The notes beneath the pieces were generated by a model that saw only the letters and a list, made by a program, of their open reading frames with translations, was not told the DNA's origin and searched no databases. 64,000 nucleotides of DNA, taken from UBA6522 sp965204155 (lineage in GTDB: Bacteria > Pseudomonadota > Gammaproteobacteria > Steroidobacterales > Rariloculaceae). This document shows positions 8,616-17,525 of this stretch, piece by piece (position 1 is the stretch's first letter; the number at the start of each line of letters is the position of its first letter). The translations under genes were made by a program, and so were the position numbers. The DNA lies in contig OZ241971.1 of NCBI GenBank assembly GCA_965204155.1, positions 310,001-374,000 of the forward strand, given 5' to 3'.

Positions 8616-9725
8616 TCAGTCGCTGTCCGGGTCCGCGACTGCGCTGACCTGCACGATGGCGTTTTGCCAGCCCTCCGGCTGGGTTCGAAGAATCTCCGCG
8701 GCCACGGCGCAGCGCATGCCGTCCCAGTCGAGGCCGAGTTCGTGCGCCCAGACCCACAGGCAGCCCTCAAGCCAGGAGCGGTGCGCCTTGACGGCGTCCT
8801 CGGGGGAAAGCGAGGCGGCCAGCTTCCGGCCCAGCCGCACAGCGGCGGCGGCGGCGGTTTCGGCCTGAATCAGCGCCTCGACCTCCTCGGCGAGTTCGGC
8901 GAGATCCGCCGTGGTCTGCTCGTGCGGCTTGACCGTCACCGACCAGCCGCCGCGGTCGTCCCGGAGTATGCGGGCGGCCACGGCGCCTCCGCCCCCGCCC
9001 GTGCCGCGGCGGCGCTCGAACACGGTCTGCGGCCGGGCGGCCTGGCGCGCGGTACCGAAGAGCGCCTCATGCAGGGCGTTGGCCGGGACCTGGCCCGGGG
9101 AGAACGCGCGGGCGCGGCGCCGGGCCTCATTGATGCCTGTGCCGCTAGCCACAGTGTCCGCCAGCCGGTCGGCGGCGCGTCCGGAAAATTCGTGCATGAC
9201 CGGGCGCACCAAGCGGGCAAGCCACTGCTCGGAGAACAGCGCCCGCGAGGTGCGTACCGCGCGGGCCACGGTGCCGCGGTGACAACCGATCTCGGCGGCC
9301 AGGACGGACTGGTTGGCGAACACGCCTTCGTCGAGCATGGCCTGCCATTGCACGGCGTTCTCCAGTGGCGAGACGCCTTCGGAAAAGGCGTTCTCGCCGT
9401 GCATCAGCGCCGCGCACTCGGCGTCGGAGAGGGTAGCCTCGCGCAGTTCCGCTTCCCAGGCGATGCCGGCGCGGCGGCAGGCCTCGAGCCGGCGCACGCC
9501 GTACACGGCCTCGGCGGCGTGGGTGTCTCCGGGCGGCAGGCGCCGGGCCAGACCGGGCTGCTGCTGGCCGTTGCGCAGGATCGACTCGGTGAGTTCGGCG
9601 ATCAAGTGCTCGTCCATGCCGGATCCGGCGCGGTTGTGGTAGCGCCAGGGACGGACGGTGGACGGGTCGAGGGACTCGATCCGTGCGCCCGGCGGCGGGG
9701 TTGTGATGTCGTCGGTTTGAGCCAT
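8616..9725 (-). CDS. ParB/RepB/Spo0J-family protein
   Basis: A 369-residue DNA-binding protein. The N-terminal ParB/sulfiredoxin-like domain contains SLDPSTVRPWRYHNR and a box resembling the conserved ParB ENxQREDLxPxE motif (GENAFSEGVSPLENAVQW). A helix-turn-helix follows (SVLAAEIGCHRGTVARAVRT, about residues 140-160), then a variable C-terminal region ending WVWAHELGLDWDGM. ParB proteins bind parS-like sites for partition or regulation. No ParA partner lies in the window, so it may act as a stand-alone element-stability protein or regulator. It sits 105 nt downstream of the MalT/LuxR-type regulator on the same strand and may be cotranscribed. Confidence 0.82.
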   Translation of the reverse strand: MAQTDDITTPPPGARIESLDPSTVRPWRYHNRAGSGMDEHLIAELTESILRNGQQQPGLARRLPPGDTHAAEAVYGVRRLEACRRAGIAWEAELREATLSDAECAALMHGENAFSEGVSPLENAVQWQAMLDEGVFANQSVLAAEIGCHRGTVARAVRTSRALFSEQWLARLVRPVMHEFSGRAADRLADTVASGTGINEARRRARAFSPGQVPANALHEALFGTARQAARPQTVFERRRGTGGGGGAVAARILRDDRGGWSVTVKPHEQTTADLAELAEEVEALIQAETAAAAAVRLGRKLAASLSPEDAVKAHRSWLEGCLWVWAHELGLDWDGMRCAVAAEILRTQPEGWQNAIVQVSAVADPDSD

Positions 9726-9830
9726 GGTGCGACCTGAAACTTCGATTGTGCGGCGGAACGCCGATTATGTCTCAAATCGTTGCGTAGCGCACATGGAATC
9801 CGGACGTGCGGTCGCGGCGCGGGCTTCGGG

Positions 9831-12674
9831 TCAGGGCAAGGTGTCCCCGGCATGCGTATCCGGCAGGAGTCCCATGGCGCGGGCGCGGTGCGCGGCTTCG
9901 AAGCGGTTGCGCACGCCGAACCGGGAGAACAACTTGCGCACGTAGTAGCGTACGTTTTCGTAACTCATGGACAATTCCCGGGCGATGTCCTTGTCCGTGT
10001 GCGTGGCGAGCCGGCGCAGGACATCCAGTTCCTTCGGGGAAAACAGCGGCGGGGCCGGAGCCCGCGCCGCGGCGGGCTGCGCGGTCAGGGCAGCGTGAAT
10101 GCGGCGGGCGTCGTCGAGAACGGGTCCGGACGGTTCGCAGCCGATGAGGCGCTCTAGCAGGGGCACGACGGCGCGGCGCTCGCGGTAGAGCGGGCGCGCG
10201 TAGCCCGTGCGAGCCAGCAAACGAAGGGCTTCGGCGAGATGGGCGGCGGCGGCATCGGGATCGGCGGCCTCGTGCTCGAGGCGGGCGGACAACGCGAGTG
10301 CCCTCATCACGGTGCGCAGAAGCGAGCGTTTCTCCGCCGCGCCGCGAAGCGCGCGTGCGAGTGCCCGGGCGTCGCCGCCGCGGCCTAGGGCGGACAGCAG
10401 GCGGACGCGCGCGCAGGTGACGGCCTCCATTTCGCGCCACCGCTGGGACTGAAGGTCGAGGCAACCCTCGTCGGTTTCCGGCAACTGTTCGGCGCGCCAC
10501 GCCCGTTCGGCCTCCCCTGCCCGGTCGCCGAGCAGCAGCAGCGAGACGCGCAGGGCGCCCAGCAGGCGCACGAGGGCCGCGCGATCGGTGGCCAGCGCGA
10601 ACTCCCGCGCGCGCTCGATGGTCGCCAGGGCCTCGGCGGGGCCGACGTGATCGAAGGCCAGTTCGGAGGCGACGCCGACGCTGGCCGCGTAGACATCGAA
10701 CCAGGCGCCGTACTCGCCGAGCAGCCGGGCGGAGACGGGCGTGGTCGAAAGCACCGGCGCGGCGGCGCTGCGTTCCAGGTCAAGCTCCGCGCGCAGCAAC
10801 GTGCCGAACATCACCATCCCGGTGTCGTCTGCGCGGCCCTGCGCGATGTCGAGGCCACGCTGGTAGCGGCGCTCGGCCTTCTCGCTCTGACCGCGCGCCA
10901 TGGCGGCGAGCCCGAGCTGGAAGTGGATGTGGGGAAGCACGTGCGGTGCGTCGGGGCCGATGCCCGCTCTGGCGCTCTCGGCCAGTTGTTCGGCCTCGTC
11001 GAACTGCGCCATTTCGTTGTGGGCGATGCCCATGCCGAGCCGGAGCACCGCGCGCAGCAACGGGTCCAGGTCGGGCCGGTCCGTCAGACCGGCGGTGGTG
11101 GAGATCAGCGGATGGTAATGCGTGAGCCGCTTGCAGCCGAGAATGGCGAACATGCCGAGGGCGAGCAGATGGTCGGTGCGCAGTTTCTCGTCCTCCTGGC
11201 CGCTGCCGTCGAGGTTGAAGCCCACGCTGTCCATGGCGGCGGACTGATAGACGCGCCGGGCGTTTTTGATGTCGCCGGAGGCGGTGAGCGAGATGCAGCG
11301 CACCAGCGCCAGGCGCGGGTGGGCGGCGACCACGTCCTCGGTGAGCCAGCCGTCGAGCGCCCGCAGCGCGTCGGCGCCGCGCCGGAGCCAGAGCTTGACC
11401 CCGCCGGCCCCCTCGGCAATGGCGCCGATCAGGGCATGGTCCCCGGCGTCGGAGGCGTGGCGCAGGGCGTCCAGCACGTGGCCGCGGCGGGCCAGCGCCC
11501 GGGCGATTCCGGCGTGCACGCGCCGGAACCGTTCCGGATCGTCGCGAAACAGCCTGGCGGCGCAGTATTCCCGGATCAGCGGATGCAGGCGCAGGGCCGA
11601 GCGTTCTCCGCCGGCCGTCTGCAGCAACCCGCTCAGCGACTCCATGGCCGCAAGGCGCAGCCTGGACTGGGAACGGCCCGTGGCTTCGTCCACGAGCCGG
11701 GGCTCGATCCAGTCGAAGAGCGCGATGTCGAGAACGAAGTCCCGGTCCTCTCCGGACAGCCCCCGCCACAACCGGGACTCGATCCACGCGGCCGCCGTGT
11801 CGCTGGTGCCGAGATCGTCGACGGAGACGCCCGAGTGCAGGGCGTTGCGGTACAGGCACAACGCGATCGGCCATCCCGCGGAATCCGCCGTTACGGAAGC
11901 AAGCTGTGCGCGGGTCAGGCGTTGGGGACGACTGGATTGCGCGTCGGAGGTGTGCGCGGACGCGTTTCGAGGGTCGAAAAACCGCCCGATCTGTTCGGGG
12001 GAGAAGCGCAGATCCTCGGCGGTCAGCGTCTCGCCCCGGCCCTCCAGGGAAAACATCGCAACGTCCAGCCCCTGGGGGCGTTCGCGGAACGCCAGGGCAA
12101 AGTGAAGATTGGGCGGTGCGCGCTGCAGCACGGTGTTGAGGACGAGGACCGCTTCGGCGCTGCCGAGCCGATCGAGTTCATCCAGCGCCAGCACGCAGGG
12201 GCGGTTGTGGCGCCGGATGGCGCGCAGGAGGAGGTCGACGCGGTATTGGGCGGCCGAATCGGCCGTGGGGTTAGCGGAAAAGTCGGGGCCGGACTGGGGC
12301 CCGTCACGATCGGGGTCGAGCACCTTGACGCCCGCCTGCTCGAACGCGAGCCACAGGTAGGATGCCACCGACACAGCGCCGTCGTCCTCGTCGAGGGCGA
12401 GCCAGGCGACCCCGACACCCTCATCGCGCAGATCATGGCAGCAGCGCGCGAGCAGCGCGGTCTTGCCGAAACCGCCCGGGGCGTGCAGAACGGTGAGGCG
12501 GCGGCCTGTCGGGCGGCAGCGGGCCTCGAGCGCGGGGCGTGCAACGTAGCCCAGCACTTCATCGGGCAGCTCGACCTTGTGGGAGAGCAGCCAGGATCCG
12601 TCGGCGGGCGGCGAGGTGTCCGTCGGACGGTTCCTGGAGTCCCGGCCGGTCTCTTCGGGGCGTTCGTGATTCAC
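9831..12674 (-). CDS. MalT-type LuxR-family ATP-dependent transcriptional regulator
   Basis: A 947-residue STAND-type regulator. An N-terminal NTPase domain carries a P-loop, APGGFGKTALL, near residues 65-75. A long central helical TPR-like sensor region follows. The C-terminal LuxR HTH contains FSPKELDVLRRLATH, DIARELSMSYENVRYYVRKL and FGVRNRFEAAHRARAMG. Members of this group bind ATP and an inducer, oligomerise and activate target promoters. The start is GTG at 12674. It is transcribed divergently from the tra operon across a 0.55-kb intergenic region containing a 19-bp palindrome, so control of the tra operon or of itself is plausible. The inducer is unknown. Confidence 0.87.
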   Translation of the reverse strand: MNHERPEETGRDSRNRPTDTSPPADGSWLLSHKVELPDEVLGYVARPALEARCRPTGRRLTVLHAPGGFGKTALLARCCHDLRDEGVGVAWLALDEDDGAVSVASYLWLAFEQAGVKVLDPDRDGPQSGPDFSANPTADSAAQYRVDLLLRAIRRHNRPCVLALDELDRLGSAEAVLVLNTVLQRAPPNLHFALAFRERPQGLDVAMFSLEGRGETLTAEDLRFSPEQIGRFFDPRNASAHTSDAQSSRPQRLTRAQLASVTADSAGWPIALCLYRNALHSGVSVDDLGTSDTAAAWIESRLWRGLSGEDRDFVLDIALFDWIEPRLVDEATGRSQSRLRLAAMESLSGLLQTAGGERSALRLHPLIREYCAARLFRDDPERFRRVHAGIARALARRGHVLDALRHASDAGDHALIGAIAEGAGGVKLWLRRGADALRALDGWLTEDVVAAHPRLALVRCISLTASGDIKNARRVYQSAAMDSVGFNLDGSGQEDEKLRTDHLLALGMFAILGCKRLTHYHPLISTTAGLTDRPDLDPLLRAVLRLGMGIAHNEMAQFDEAEQLAESARAGIGPDAPHVLPHIHFQLGLAAMARGQSEKAERRYQRGLDIAQGRADDTGMVMFGTLLRAELDLERSAAAPVLSTTPVSARLLGEYGAWFDVYAASVGVASELAFDHVGPAEALATIERAREFALATDRAALVRLLGALRVSLLLLGDRAGEAERAWRAEQLPETDEGCLDLQSQRWREMEAVTCARVRLLSALGRGGDARALARALRGAAEKRSLLRTVMRALALSARLEHEAADPDAAAAHLAEALRLLARTGYARPLYRERRAVVPLLERLIGCEPSGPVLDDARRIHAALTAQPAAARAPAPPLFSPKELDVLRRLATHTDKDIARELSMSYENVRYYVRKLFSRFGVRNRFEAAHRARAMGLLPDTHAGDTLP

Positions 12675-13223
12675 GTCGTCGTTTCCCGGAGTGTGCGAGT
12701 CCGGGGCAACTCTACCATGTGAAAGGCATGCGTGGCGCGGACGATCAAGGATATCGGATGCGTGTCTATGCCGGATACCTCATTGAGTATGAATGGGCAT
12801 GATGAAAAGTGATTACTGAACTAATGCATATATATAATGACAAAACTACTAACTTAGTAGTTCCATCCTTCGACAGGTCCTTAGGCGGCGGGCGGGCCTG
12901 CCAGGCGGTGGAGCCATCGCGCCCCCCGGTGGGGCCGCGGCGCATCCGGGAGCCAGGCAAGCACGGCGCACAATACGAAGGCGCTGCCAGGCGCCGGGCA
13001 GATTTCGGCAGTGGGGACCGGGTGCGGATCGGAACGGCCACGAAGCCGCGAGGTGGCGTGCGCAACCAGGGCGGCGCAACAAGGGATCGGGGCGCCGCCG
13101 ACGCGCCCGCGCGCGTATAGGGCACCGGGGACGGTCCGTAAGCATATGTTATTGCGCGAGTTTTTTCGCCCGGTGTAGGACGTCCGGTACCGATTTTCGT
13201 TGTCGGCGGCAGCCTCGGCGCAT
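12675..13223. other. Divergent intergenic control region, candidate oriT/promoter zone
   Basis: About 550 nt between the divergent regulator gene and the first tra-operon gene. It holds an AT-rich island (about 12765-12865) with a 19-bp palindrome, a GC-rich hairpin at 12984-13001 (CTGCC, GGCGCC, GGCAG), and a GTATAGGGCAC stretch near 13116 that loosely resembles MobF nic-type sequences. It also has two GCATATGTT motifs near 13143 and 13221. No open frame here looks coding. Its position fits tra promoters and possibly oriT, but the nic similarity is weak. Confidence 0.4.
12844..12862. promoter_or_regulatory. 19-bp palindrome AACTACTAACTTAGTAGTT, putative operator
   Basis: Perfect 9-bp arms around a central C, inside an AT-rich island 170 nt upstream of the GTG start of the MalT/LuxR-type gene. 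The symmetry fits a dimeric DNA-binding protein or recombination site. Related TTAGTAG-based sites occur at 8064, 47453 and 58251. Confidence 0.55.
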
Positions 13224-13739
13224 ATGTTCGCCGCCATGCACGGGACCTTCCCCATCGATGATCGCTCACTGGCACGTCTGGTGGGTGGCTCTTTCTCCAG
13301 GGAGCTTTGCCGCTCGGTTGAGGTGTATCTGGAGGAATCCGGCATGAGCCCGTCGGCCCTTGGATGGGCGGCGCTCAACGACCGGTCGTTCGTGGGGCAA
13401 CGCCTGAAACGCGGACGCCGCGTCGGGCTCGAGACGGCGGACGTGTTGCGCCGATTCATGGGTGAGCTGACGTTCCGGCCCGTGGTGCTGTGCGAGATCG
13501 AGGCGTTTCTGGCGATCACCGGTGCGAAGGCCTGGCTGCTCGGGGAGCGAGCGGTGCGTCAGCGCGGGTTCGTCAAGGGGCTCGCCGACGGTGCCTCGCC
13601 GCTGCTCAGGACGGTCGACCGGTTGCGCCGCTGGATGCGGCGGATGCTGTTGCCGGAGCAGCGCGTTGCGATGCGCGCGGCAGTGATGCGGGCGCTGCGC
13701 CGCGTGGATGTTGGGCCGGAAGGGTATGGGCAGAGGTAA
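13224..13739 (+). CDS. HTH-like regulatory protein at head of tra operon
   Basis: A protein of about 171 residues; start uncertain (ATG 13224 or 13236; no strong ribosome-binding site). The central part, SPSALGWAALNDRSF followed by GQRLKRGRRVGL and TADVLRRFM, resembles the short XRE/Cro-like proteins of alphaproteobacterial plasmids and mobile elements, in which a helix-turn-helix reads ALGxAAxxDxxFVxxLRxGR. The C-terminal third is highly basic (RRWMRRMLLPEQRVAMRAAVMRALRR). As the first gene before a second HTH gene and the pilin gene, it probably regulates transfer. This family-level inference is by pattern only. Confidence 0.6.
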   Translation: MFAAMHGTFPIDDRSLARLVGGSFSRELCRSVEVYLEESGMSPSALGWAALNDRSFVGQRLKRGRRVGLETADVLRRFMGELTFRPVVLCEIEAFLAITGAKAWLLGERAVRQRGFVKGLADGASPLLRTVDRLRRWMRRMLLPEQRVAMRAAVMRALRRVDVGPEGYGQR

Positions 13740-13744
13740 CCGGA

Positions 13745-13999
13745 GTGTGCCGGGCACGGAGGCTGTTGAACACCCCGGAAGCGGCCGCGCGGGTGGACCT
13801 GGGCGCGCGAACGCTGGAACGGCTGCGGGGCGCGGGCAAGGGACCGAGGTTCCTGAAGATCTGCGGAAAGGTGCGCTACCGCGTGGCGGACCTGGAGGAA
13901 TGGCTTGAAGGCTGCGCACACACGCCCGCCGCACAGCACGGGCCCGGCGCGGAGGAGGACGATGATGATCATGGAAAGGATACGAAAGATGACGGATGA
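13745..13999 (+). CDS. Small helix-turn-helix (AlpA/excisionase-like) protein
   Basis: An 84-residue protein. The GTG at 13745 is chosen because GAGG lies 8 nt upstream, just after the previous stop codon. Residues TPEAAARVDLGARTLERLRGAG form an HTH_17/MerR-like helix-turn-helix, followed by the wing KICGKVRYRVADLEEWL typical of excisionase or AlpA-type regulators. The tail is Asp-rich. In mobile elements such proteins act as directionality factors or transcriptional regulators. No integrase is present for it to assist, so local regulation is more likely. Its 3' end overlaps the start of the pilin gene. Confidence 0.75.
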   Translation: MCRARRLLNTPEAAARVDLGARTLERLRGAGKGPRFLKICGKVRYRVADLEEWLEGCAHTPAAQHGPGAEEDDDDHGKDTKDDG

Positions 14000-14366
14000 G
14001 TCGCCCGGCGCCGGCGGGTGTGAAGGCGACAGGCAGAGCGGTGCGGTCCGCTCGGCCGTGGCGGCCGGCGCCGCCCTCGCGGTACGGGCGGCGATGCTGG
14101 CGTTGCCGGGATTGCTTTCCCTTCTGCCGGGCGCGGACGCCCTCGCCACGACGGACACCACCTTTGCGGCTCCGCTGACAACGGTGACGAACATGGTCGG
14201 GGGCACCGGCGGGCAGCTGGCGGCGGTGCTTGCCGTGGGCGCTGCGCTGGTCGGCTCCGTGCTGCGTTTCAATGCGACCCAGATCATGGGCGCGGTGGGC
14301 GTGGGCGTGGCGGCCGGTGCGGGCGCCGGCGTGGTGACGAACATTGTCGGCACGGCGATCGTATGA
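13962..14366 (+). CDS. traA: TraA-like conjugative pilin precursor
   Basis: A 134-residue precursor from ATG 13962 (GGAGGAGG just upstream; ATGs at 13965, 13971 and 13989 are alternatives). It has a long leader ending LLPGADALA, then a mature part of about 75 residues with two hydrophobic helices (LAAVLAVGAALVGSVL and IMGAVGVGVAAGAGAGVV) separated by a short RFNAT loop. This is the architecture of F-type pilins, which have an unusually long leader, an Ala-x-Ala cleavage site and two membrane helices. It lies directly before traL, the normal place for traA. Sequence identity to F TraA is not obvious, so the call rests on architecture and position. Confidence 0.72.
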   Translation: MMIMERIRKMTDESPGAGGCEGDRQSGAVRSAVAAGAALAVRAAMLALPGLLSLLPGADALATTDTTFAAPLTTVTNMVGGTGGQLAAVLAVGAALVGSVLRFNATQIMGAVGVGVAAGAGAGVVTNIVGTAIV

Positions 14367-14378
14367 GGGCCAGGGACC

Positions 14379-14672
14379 ATGAACGAGGCGGAGCGGTACA
14401 CGATTCCCTCGCGGCTCGACGACCCGGAACGGTGGTTGTTCTGGACGCTCGACGAGGCGGCCGTGTTGATGGGACCAGCGATGCTGGGCCTGGCGGCCAA
14501 CGCGTTCGTGATAGGGCTCGCCGCCGGCGTGGGGGGCTGGCTCGTGCTGCGCCGCATCAAGCGGGGCGGGCGCGCCGGCCTCGCGGTGCACGCGATGTAC
14601 TGGTTCCTGCCCGGCGCGGCATTGCGACTGCAGGGCGCACCGGCCAGCCACCGCCGCCGCCTCGCCGGCTAG
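14379..14672 (+). CDS. traL: TraL-family T4SS inner-membrane protein
   Basis: A 97-residue protein matching TraL in size and pattern. The N-terminus has IPSRLDDPERWLFWTLDEA, equivalent to the IPxxLDxPxRxLFWxxDE signature, followed by two membrane helices (GPAMLGLAANAFVIGLAAGVG and MYWFLPGAALRL). TraL is an inner-membrane pilus-assembly factor related to VirB3. It starts 12 nt after the pilin gene. A 140-nt gap with no gene separates it from traE. Confidence 0.85.
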   Translation: MNEAERYTIPSRLDDPERWLFWTLDEAAVLMGPAMLGLAANAFVIGLAAGVGGWLVLRRIKRGGRAGLAVHAMYWFLPGAALRLQGAPASHRRRLAG

Positions 14673-14812
14673 GGAGATGCGCGGTACCTACCGGTTCTGC
14701 GGACAGCAGCCATGTTGCCCGGCGCGAGCCGATTTCGGGTGGAAGCGATTGGGGTGGCGGCCAATTGTCGCCCTTGCGGCGAACGGACCCGGATCCGGCG
14801 GAGTAGCGGGCG

Positions 14813-15370
14813 ATGCGGCACGAGGCGCTTCGGGGGGAACGGCGCAAGGTGCGCGACACGCGCGCGGTGCTGGCGGTGCTGCTGGCGCTGTCGATGGGCG
14901 TGAACGCACTGTTGAGTCACGGGCTCTCGCGCAAGGAGTCGATGGCGGTGCTGGTCCCGGCGGTGTCGGGCCCGGCCTGGACGGTGGGCGAGAGCTGGGC
15001 CGGTCGGCGGTACCTGGAAGACACCGCGCGCACGGTGGCGGTGACGCTGCTGACCCTGACGCCGGAGAACGCCGAGCAGGTACGAGAGGCGGCCGCGCGC
15101 ATGGCGCACCCCTCGGCCCGCGGCGCCATCGCCGCGTGGGTGGAGACCGAGGCGGGGCGGCTGGCGAGGCGGGACCTGTCCAGCGCCTTCTACCCCGACC
15201 GAATCGATATCGCGCGGGACCAGCTGGCGGCGGAGGTAAGCGGGGAACTGGTGACGTGGCTGGGACGCGAGGAGGCGACCCGGACCCGAAAGCGCTACGG
15301 GCTGGTGTTCGCGATGCAGGGCGGGCGCATCGGGCTGGTGAGGTTCGAGGAGCGGGAGGAGGACGAATGA
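14813..15370 (+). CDS. traE: TraE-family T4SS protein (VirB5/VirB8-like pilus assembly)
   Basis: A 185-residue protein with one N-terminal membrane helix (AVLAVLLALSMGVNALLS) and a periplasmic domain. The size, topology and position between traL and traK match F-type TraE, an inner-membrane-anchored pilus-assembly protein. The start is fixed by an in-frame TAG nine nt upstream, with GGAG before the ATG. Its stop overlaps the traK start as ATGA, indicating coupling. Confidence 0.82.
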   Translation: MRHEALRGERRKVRDTRAVLAVLLALSMGVNALLSHGLSRKESMAVLVPAVSGPAWTVGESWAGRRYLEDTARTVAVTLLTLTPENAEQVREAAARMAHPSARGAIAAWVETEAGRLARRDLSSAFYPDRIDIARDQLAAEVSGELVTWLGREEATRTRKRYGLVFAMQGGRIGLVRFEEREEDE

Positions 15371-16287
15371 GGCGATATCGAGATGGCGTGCGCGCGGGGC
15401 GCATCGCAGCGGCACTGTGGGTGATCGGGGTCGCGCCGGCAGCGGCGCTAGAGGTCCTGGAGGCGGCGGATCACGCCGAGCTGGCCGCCGAGGTGTCTTC
15501 GGGGGCCGTCAACCGCATCGCGCTGGAGGGCGACCGGATCGCGCGGGTGGTGCAGTCAAACGGTGGATTCACTGTCGAGCACGACCCGGTGCGGGGCGAT
15601 CTTTATCTCTACCCCAGCGAGACCGGGGCGGCCGCCTGGGCGGCATCCGGTGCCTCGGCCAGGGATACGAGGCCGGGTGCGGCGGAATCTGCCGGCGCGC
15701 AGGCGCCGGTGACGCTCTACCTGGGGACGGAACTGGGGTTCACGTACCGGCTGTCGCTGACAAGCCTGGCGCGCGAATCGGCGCAGATCCTGATCCGCAA
15801 CCCGGCGGTAGCGGGCAGGGACGGCGGCGACGGCTCGACAAGTCGTCCGGGCGACCGGGAAGGGTACGAGCAGGTCCTGGCAGAGCTGGTCCAGGCTGTG
15901 GCGAAGCGCCGTCCGCCGAGCGGATATGTCGTTGTTCCGCAGCAGGACGTGCAACGATCGCCGGCGGGGGTGCTGGCCGTGGAAATCTGGCGCGGACCGC
16001 GTTTTGCCGCCCGCGTGCTGCAGGTGGGGAACGGTGCGCCGGAAAACGCCGAAGAACTGGCCGCAATGTTCGGTCCGGACGTAGCCGCCGCCTGGCTGGG
16101 TCCTGCGGACCGCAATCCTGGGGACCGCAATCGTGCGAACGGCGATGCCGCGGATGACCTTCGTGCGGCAGGCGCCGCTGAGAACGTCGATCAATCGGGC
16201 GCATCGCCCGGCGAGAAGCGCCTCGGCGCGGAGATACGTCTGGCGGTGGTGGTGCAGGACATCCGGGCAGCGGAGTTCGGCAGATGA
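15367..16287 (+). CDS. traK: TraK-family T4SS secretin-like protein
   Basis: A 306-residue exported protein. A signal peptide ending APAAALE precedes a beta-rich domain (VTLYLGTELGFTYRLSL, SAQILIRNP) typical of TraK, the VirB9-like outer-membrane partner of TraB and TraV. The C-terminal portion contains a 15-nt tandem repeat region (16102-16146) encoding GPADRNPGDRNRANGDA, an insertion unlikely to be conserved. It overlaps traE (ATGA) and traB (ATGA). Confidence 0.85.
   Translation: MRRYRDGVRAGRIAAALWVIGVAPAAALEVLEAADHAELAAEVSSGAVNRIALEGDRIARVVQSNGGFTVEHDPVRGDLYLYPSETGAAAWAASGASARDTRPGAAESAGAQAPVTLYLGTELGFTYRLSLTSLARESAQILIRNPAVAGRDGGDGSTSRPGDREGYEQVLAELVQAVAKRRPPSGYVVVPQQDVQRSPAGVLAVEIWRGPRFAARVLQVGNGAPENAEELAAMFGPDVAAAWLGPADRNPGDRNRANGDAADDLRAAGAAENVDQSGASPGEKRLGAEIRLAVVVQDIRAAEFGR
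16102..16146 (+). repeat. 15-nt tandem minisatellite inside traK
   Basis: Three units: CCTGCGGACCGCAAT, CCTGGGGACCGCAAT and CGTGCGAACGGCGAT. They keep the reading frame and belong to a loose family of 15-18-nt GC-rich units seen in traC, traU, traH and the traG-traD gap. Confidence 0.75.
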
Positions 16288-17525
16288 GCGCGGGAGACGC
16301 GATCAACCGCGCGGTGCGGCAACGCCAGTGGATGCTTTTCTCCGTGCTGGCGGGCGTCGTGGTGGTGCTTTTTGTCCTGTGGATGGGAGGGGACGGTGGC
16401 GGAGGACCTGCCGCGCCAGGTGGAATCGAGGCGGAACTGGCCACGCCGGGCGACGCCGAACTCGGCTGGGTGCGGCGGTCGGAAACCAGACTGGGCGGGA
16501 TCGAAGCGCGGCTCAGGGACATCGAGACGGCCAACCGGCGGCTGGAACAGGAGAACGCGCAGTTGGTGGAGCAATTGCGCGAGGACGCCGACAACGCCCT
16601 GGAGGTGATCGACATTCAACGGGCCGCGATCGGGGATCTGACCTCCGGCGCCGTCCCCGGCGGAAGTCCGGCCGGTCAGGAGAATCCGTTCTCTCCGGCC
16701 GGCGCGTCGCCGGCGCGCGCGCCAGCGACCGGCGAAGCGCCGTCGGACAACGTCGCGGCGCCCCTGAGCGCGCCGCGTGTACTGGAGTTTCGGCTCGAGG
16801 ACAGGGCATCGGCCGGCGGCGCGCCCGATTCAATGCCTGTGCGCAAACCCATCGCGGACTACGTGCCGGCGGGCAGTTATGCCGAAGCGGTGGTGATCGC
16901 GGGCGCCGACGCCTCCGCCGCCGTGCAGTCCCAGGGCGATCCCAGGCCCGTGCTGATGCGGCTCACCAGCCCCGCCTACGGCGCCGCCGTGGACGGGGTG
17001 GCCGCGCGCAGCGACGTCGAGGGCTGCACGGTCACCGGCGCCGCCTATGGGGACCTCTCCTCGGAGAAAGTCTACGTGCGGCTTCAGACCATGGCATGCG
17101 TGGGCGACGACCCGGCAACGGTGATCGAGACGCCCGTGTCGGGGTTCGTCGCCGGCGGCGGCGCCGCGGGCGTGCGGGGTGCGGTGGTGAGCCGCGAAGG
17201 CGCGCTCGTGGAACGCGCGTTCATGGCGGGCGTGTTCTCCGGATTCGGGCAGAGCGCGAGCCAGGCGTTCGGGCCCCAGGCGGTGCTGACCGGCGCGGGT
17301 TCGGCCACGGTCGCCAACAGTGACATCGAGAGCATCGGCCGGGCGGGGCTCGGTTCCGGTGCCGGTACCGCGGGCCAGCAGGTCAGCGACTACCTCATCC
17401 GTCGCGCCGAGCAGTACCAGCCGGTGATTCAGCTCGCCGCGGGCACGGCCGTGACCGTGGTGTTCCTGGGAGGGGCGTGGCTGGACGGGCGTGGCGATGC
17501 GGTGGCAGTGGAGAATGGTTCATGA
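16284..17525 (+). CDS. traB: TraB-family T4SS protein (VirB10-like)
   Basis: A 413-residue protein: cytoplasmic N-terminus, one membrane helix (MLFSVLAGVVVVLFVLWMGG, about residues 17-36), a coiled-coil (ETRLGGIEARLRDIETANRR onward to about residue 110), a Pro/Ala linker and the C-terminal VirB10-type beta-barrel domain (VLMRLTSPAYGAAVDG, CTVTGAAYGDLSSEKVYVRL, VFLGGAWLDG). VirB10/TraB spans the envelope, linking inner-membrane ATPases with the outer-membrane core. Overlaps with traK and traV are 4 nt. Confidence 0.92.
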   Translation: MSAGDAINRAVRQRQWMLFSVLAGVVVVLFVLWMGGDGGGGPAAPGGIEAELATPGDAELGWVRRSETRLGGIEARLRDIETANRRLEQENAQLVEQLREDADNALEVIDIQRAAIGDLTSGAVPGGSPAGQENPFSPAGASPARAPATGEAPSDNVAAPLSAPRVLEFRLEDRASAGGAPDSMPVRKPIADYVPAGSYAEAVVIAGADASAAVQSQGDPRPVLMRLTSPAYGAAVDGVAARSDVEGCTVTGAAYGDLSSEKVYVRLQTMACVGDDPATVIETPVSGFVAGGGAAGVRGAVVSREGALVERAFMAGVFSGFGQSASQAFGPQAVLTGAGSATVANSDIESIGRAGLGSGAGTAGQQVSDYLIRRAEQYQPVIQLAAGTAVTVVFLGGAWLDGRGDAVAVENGS

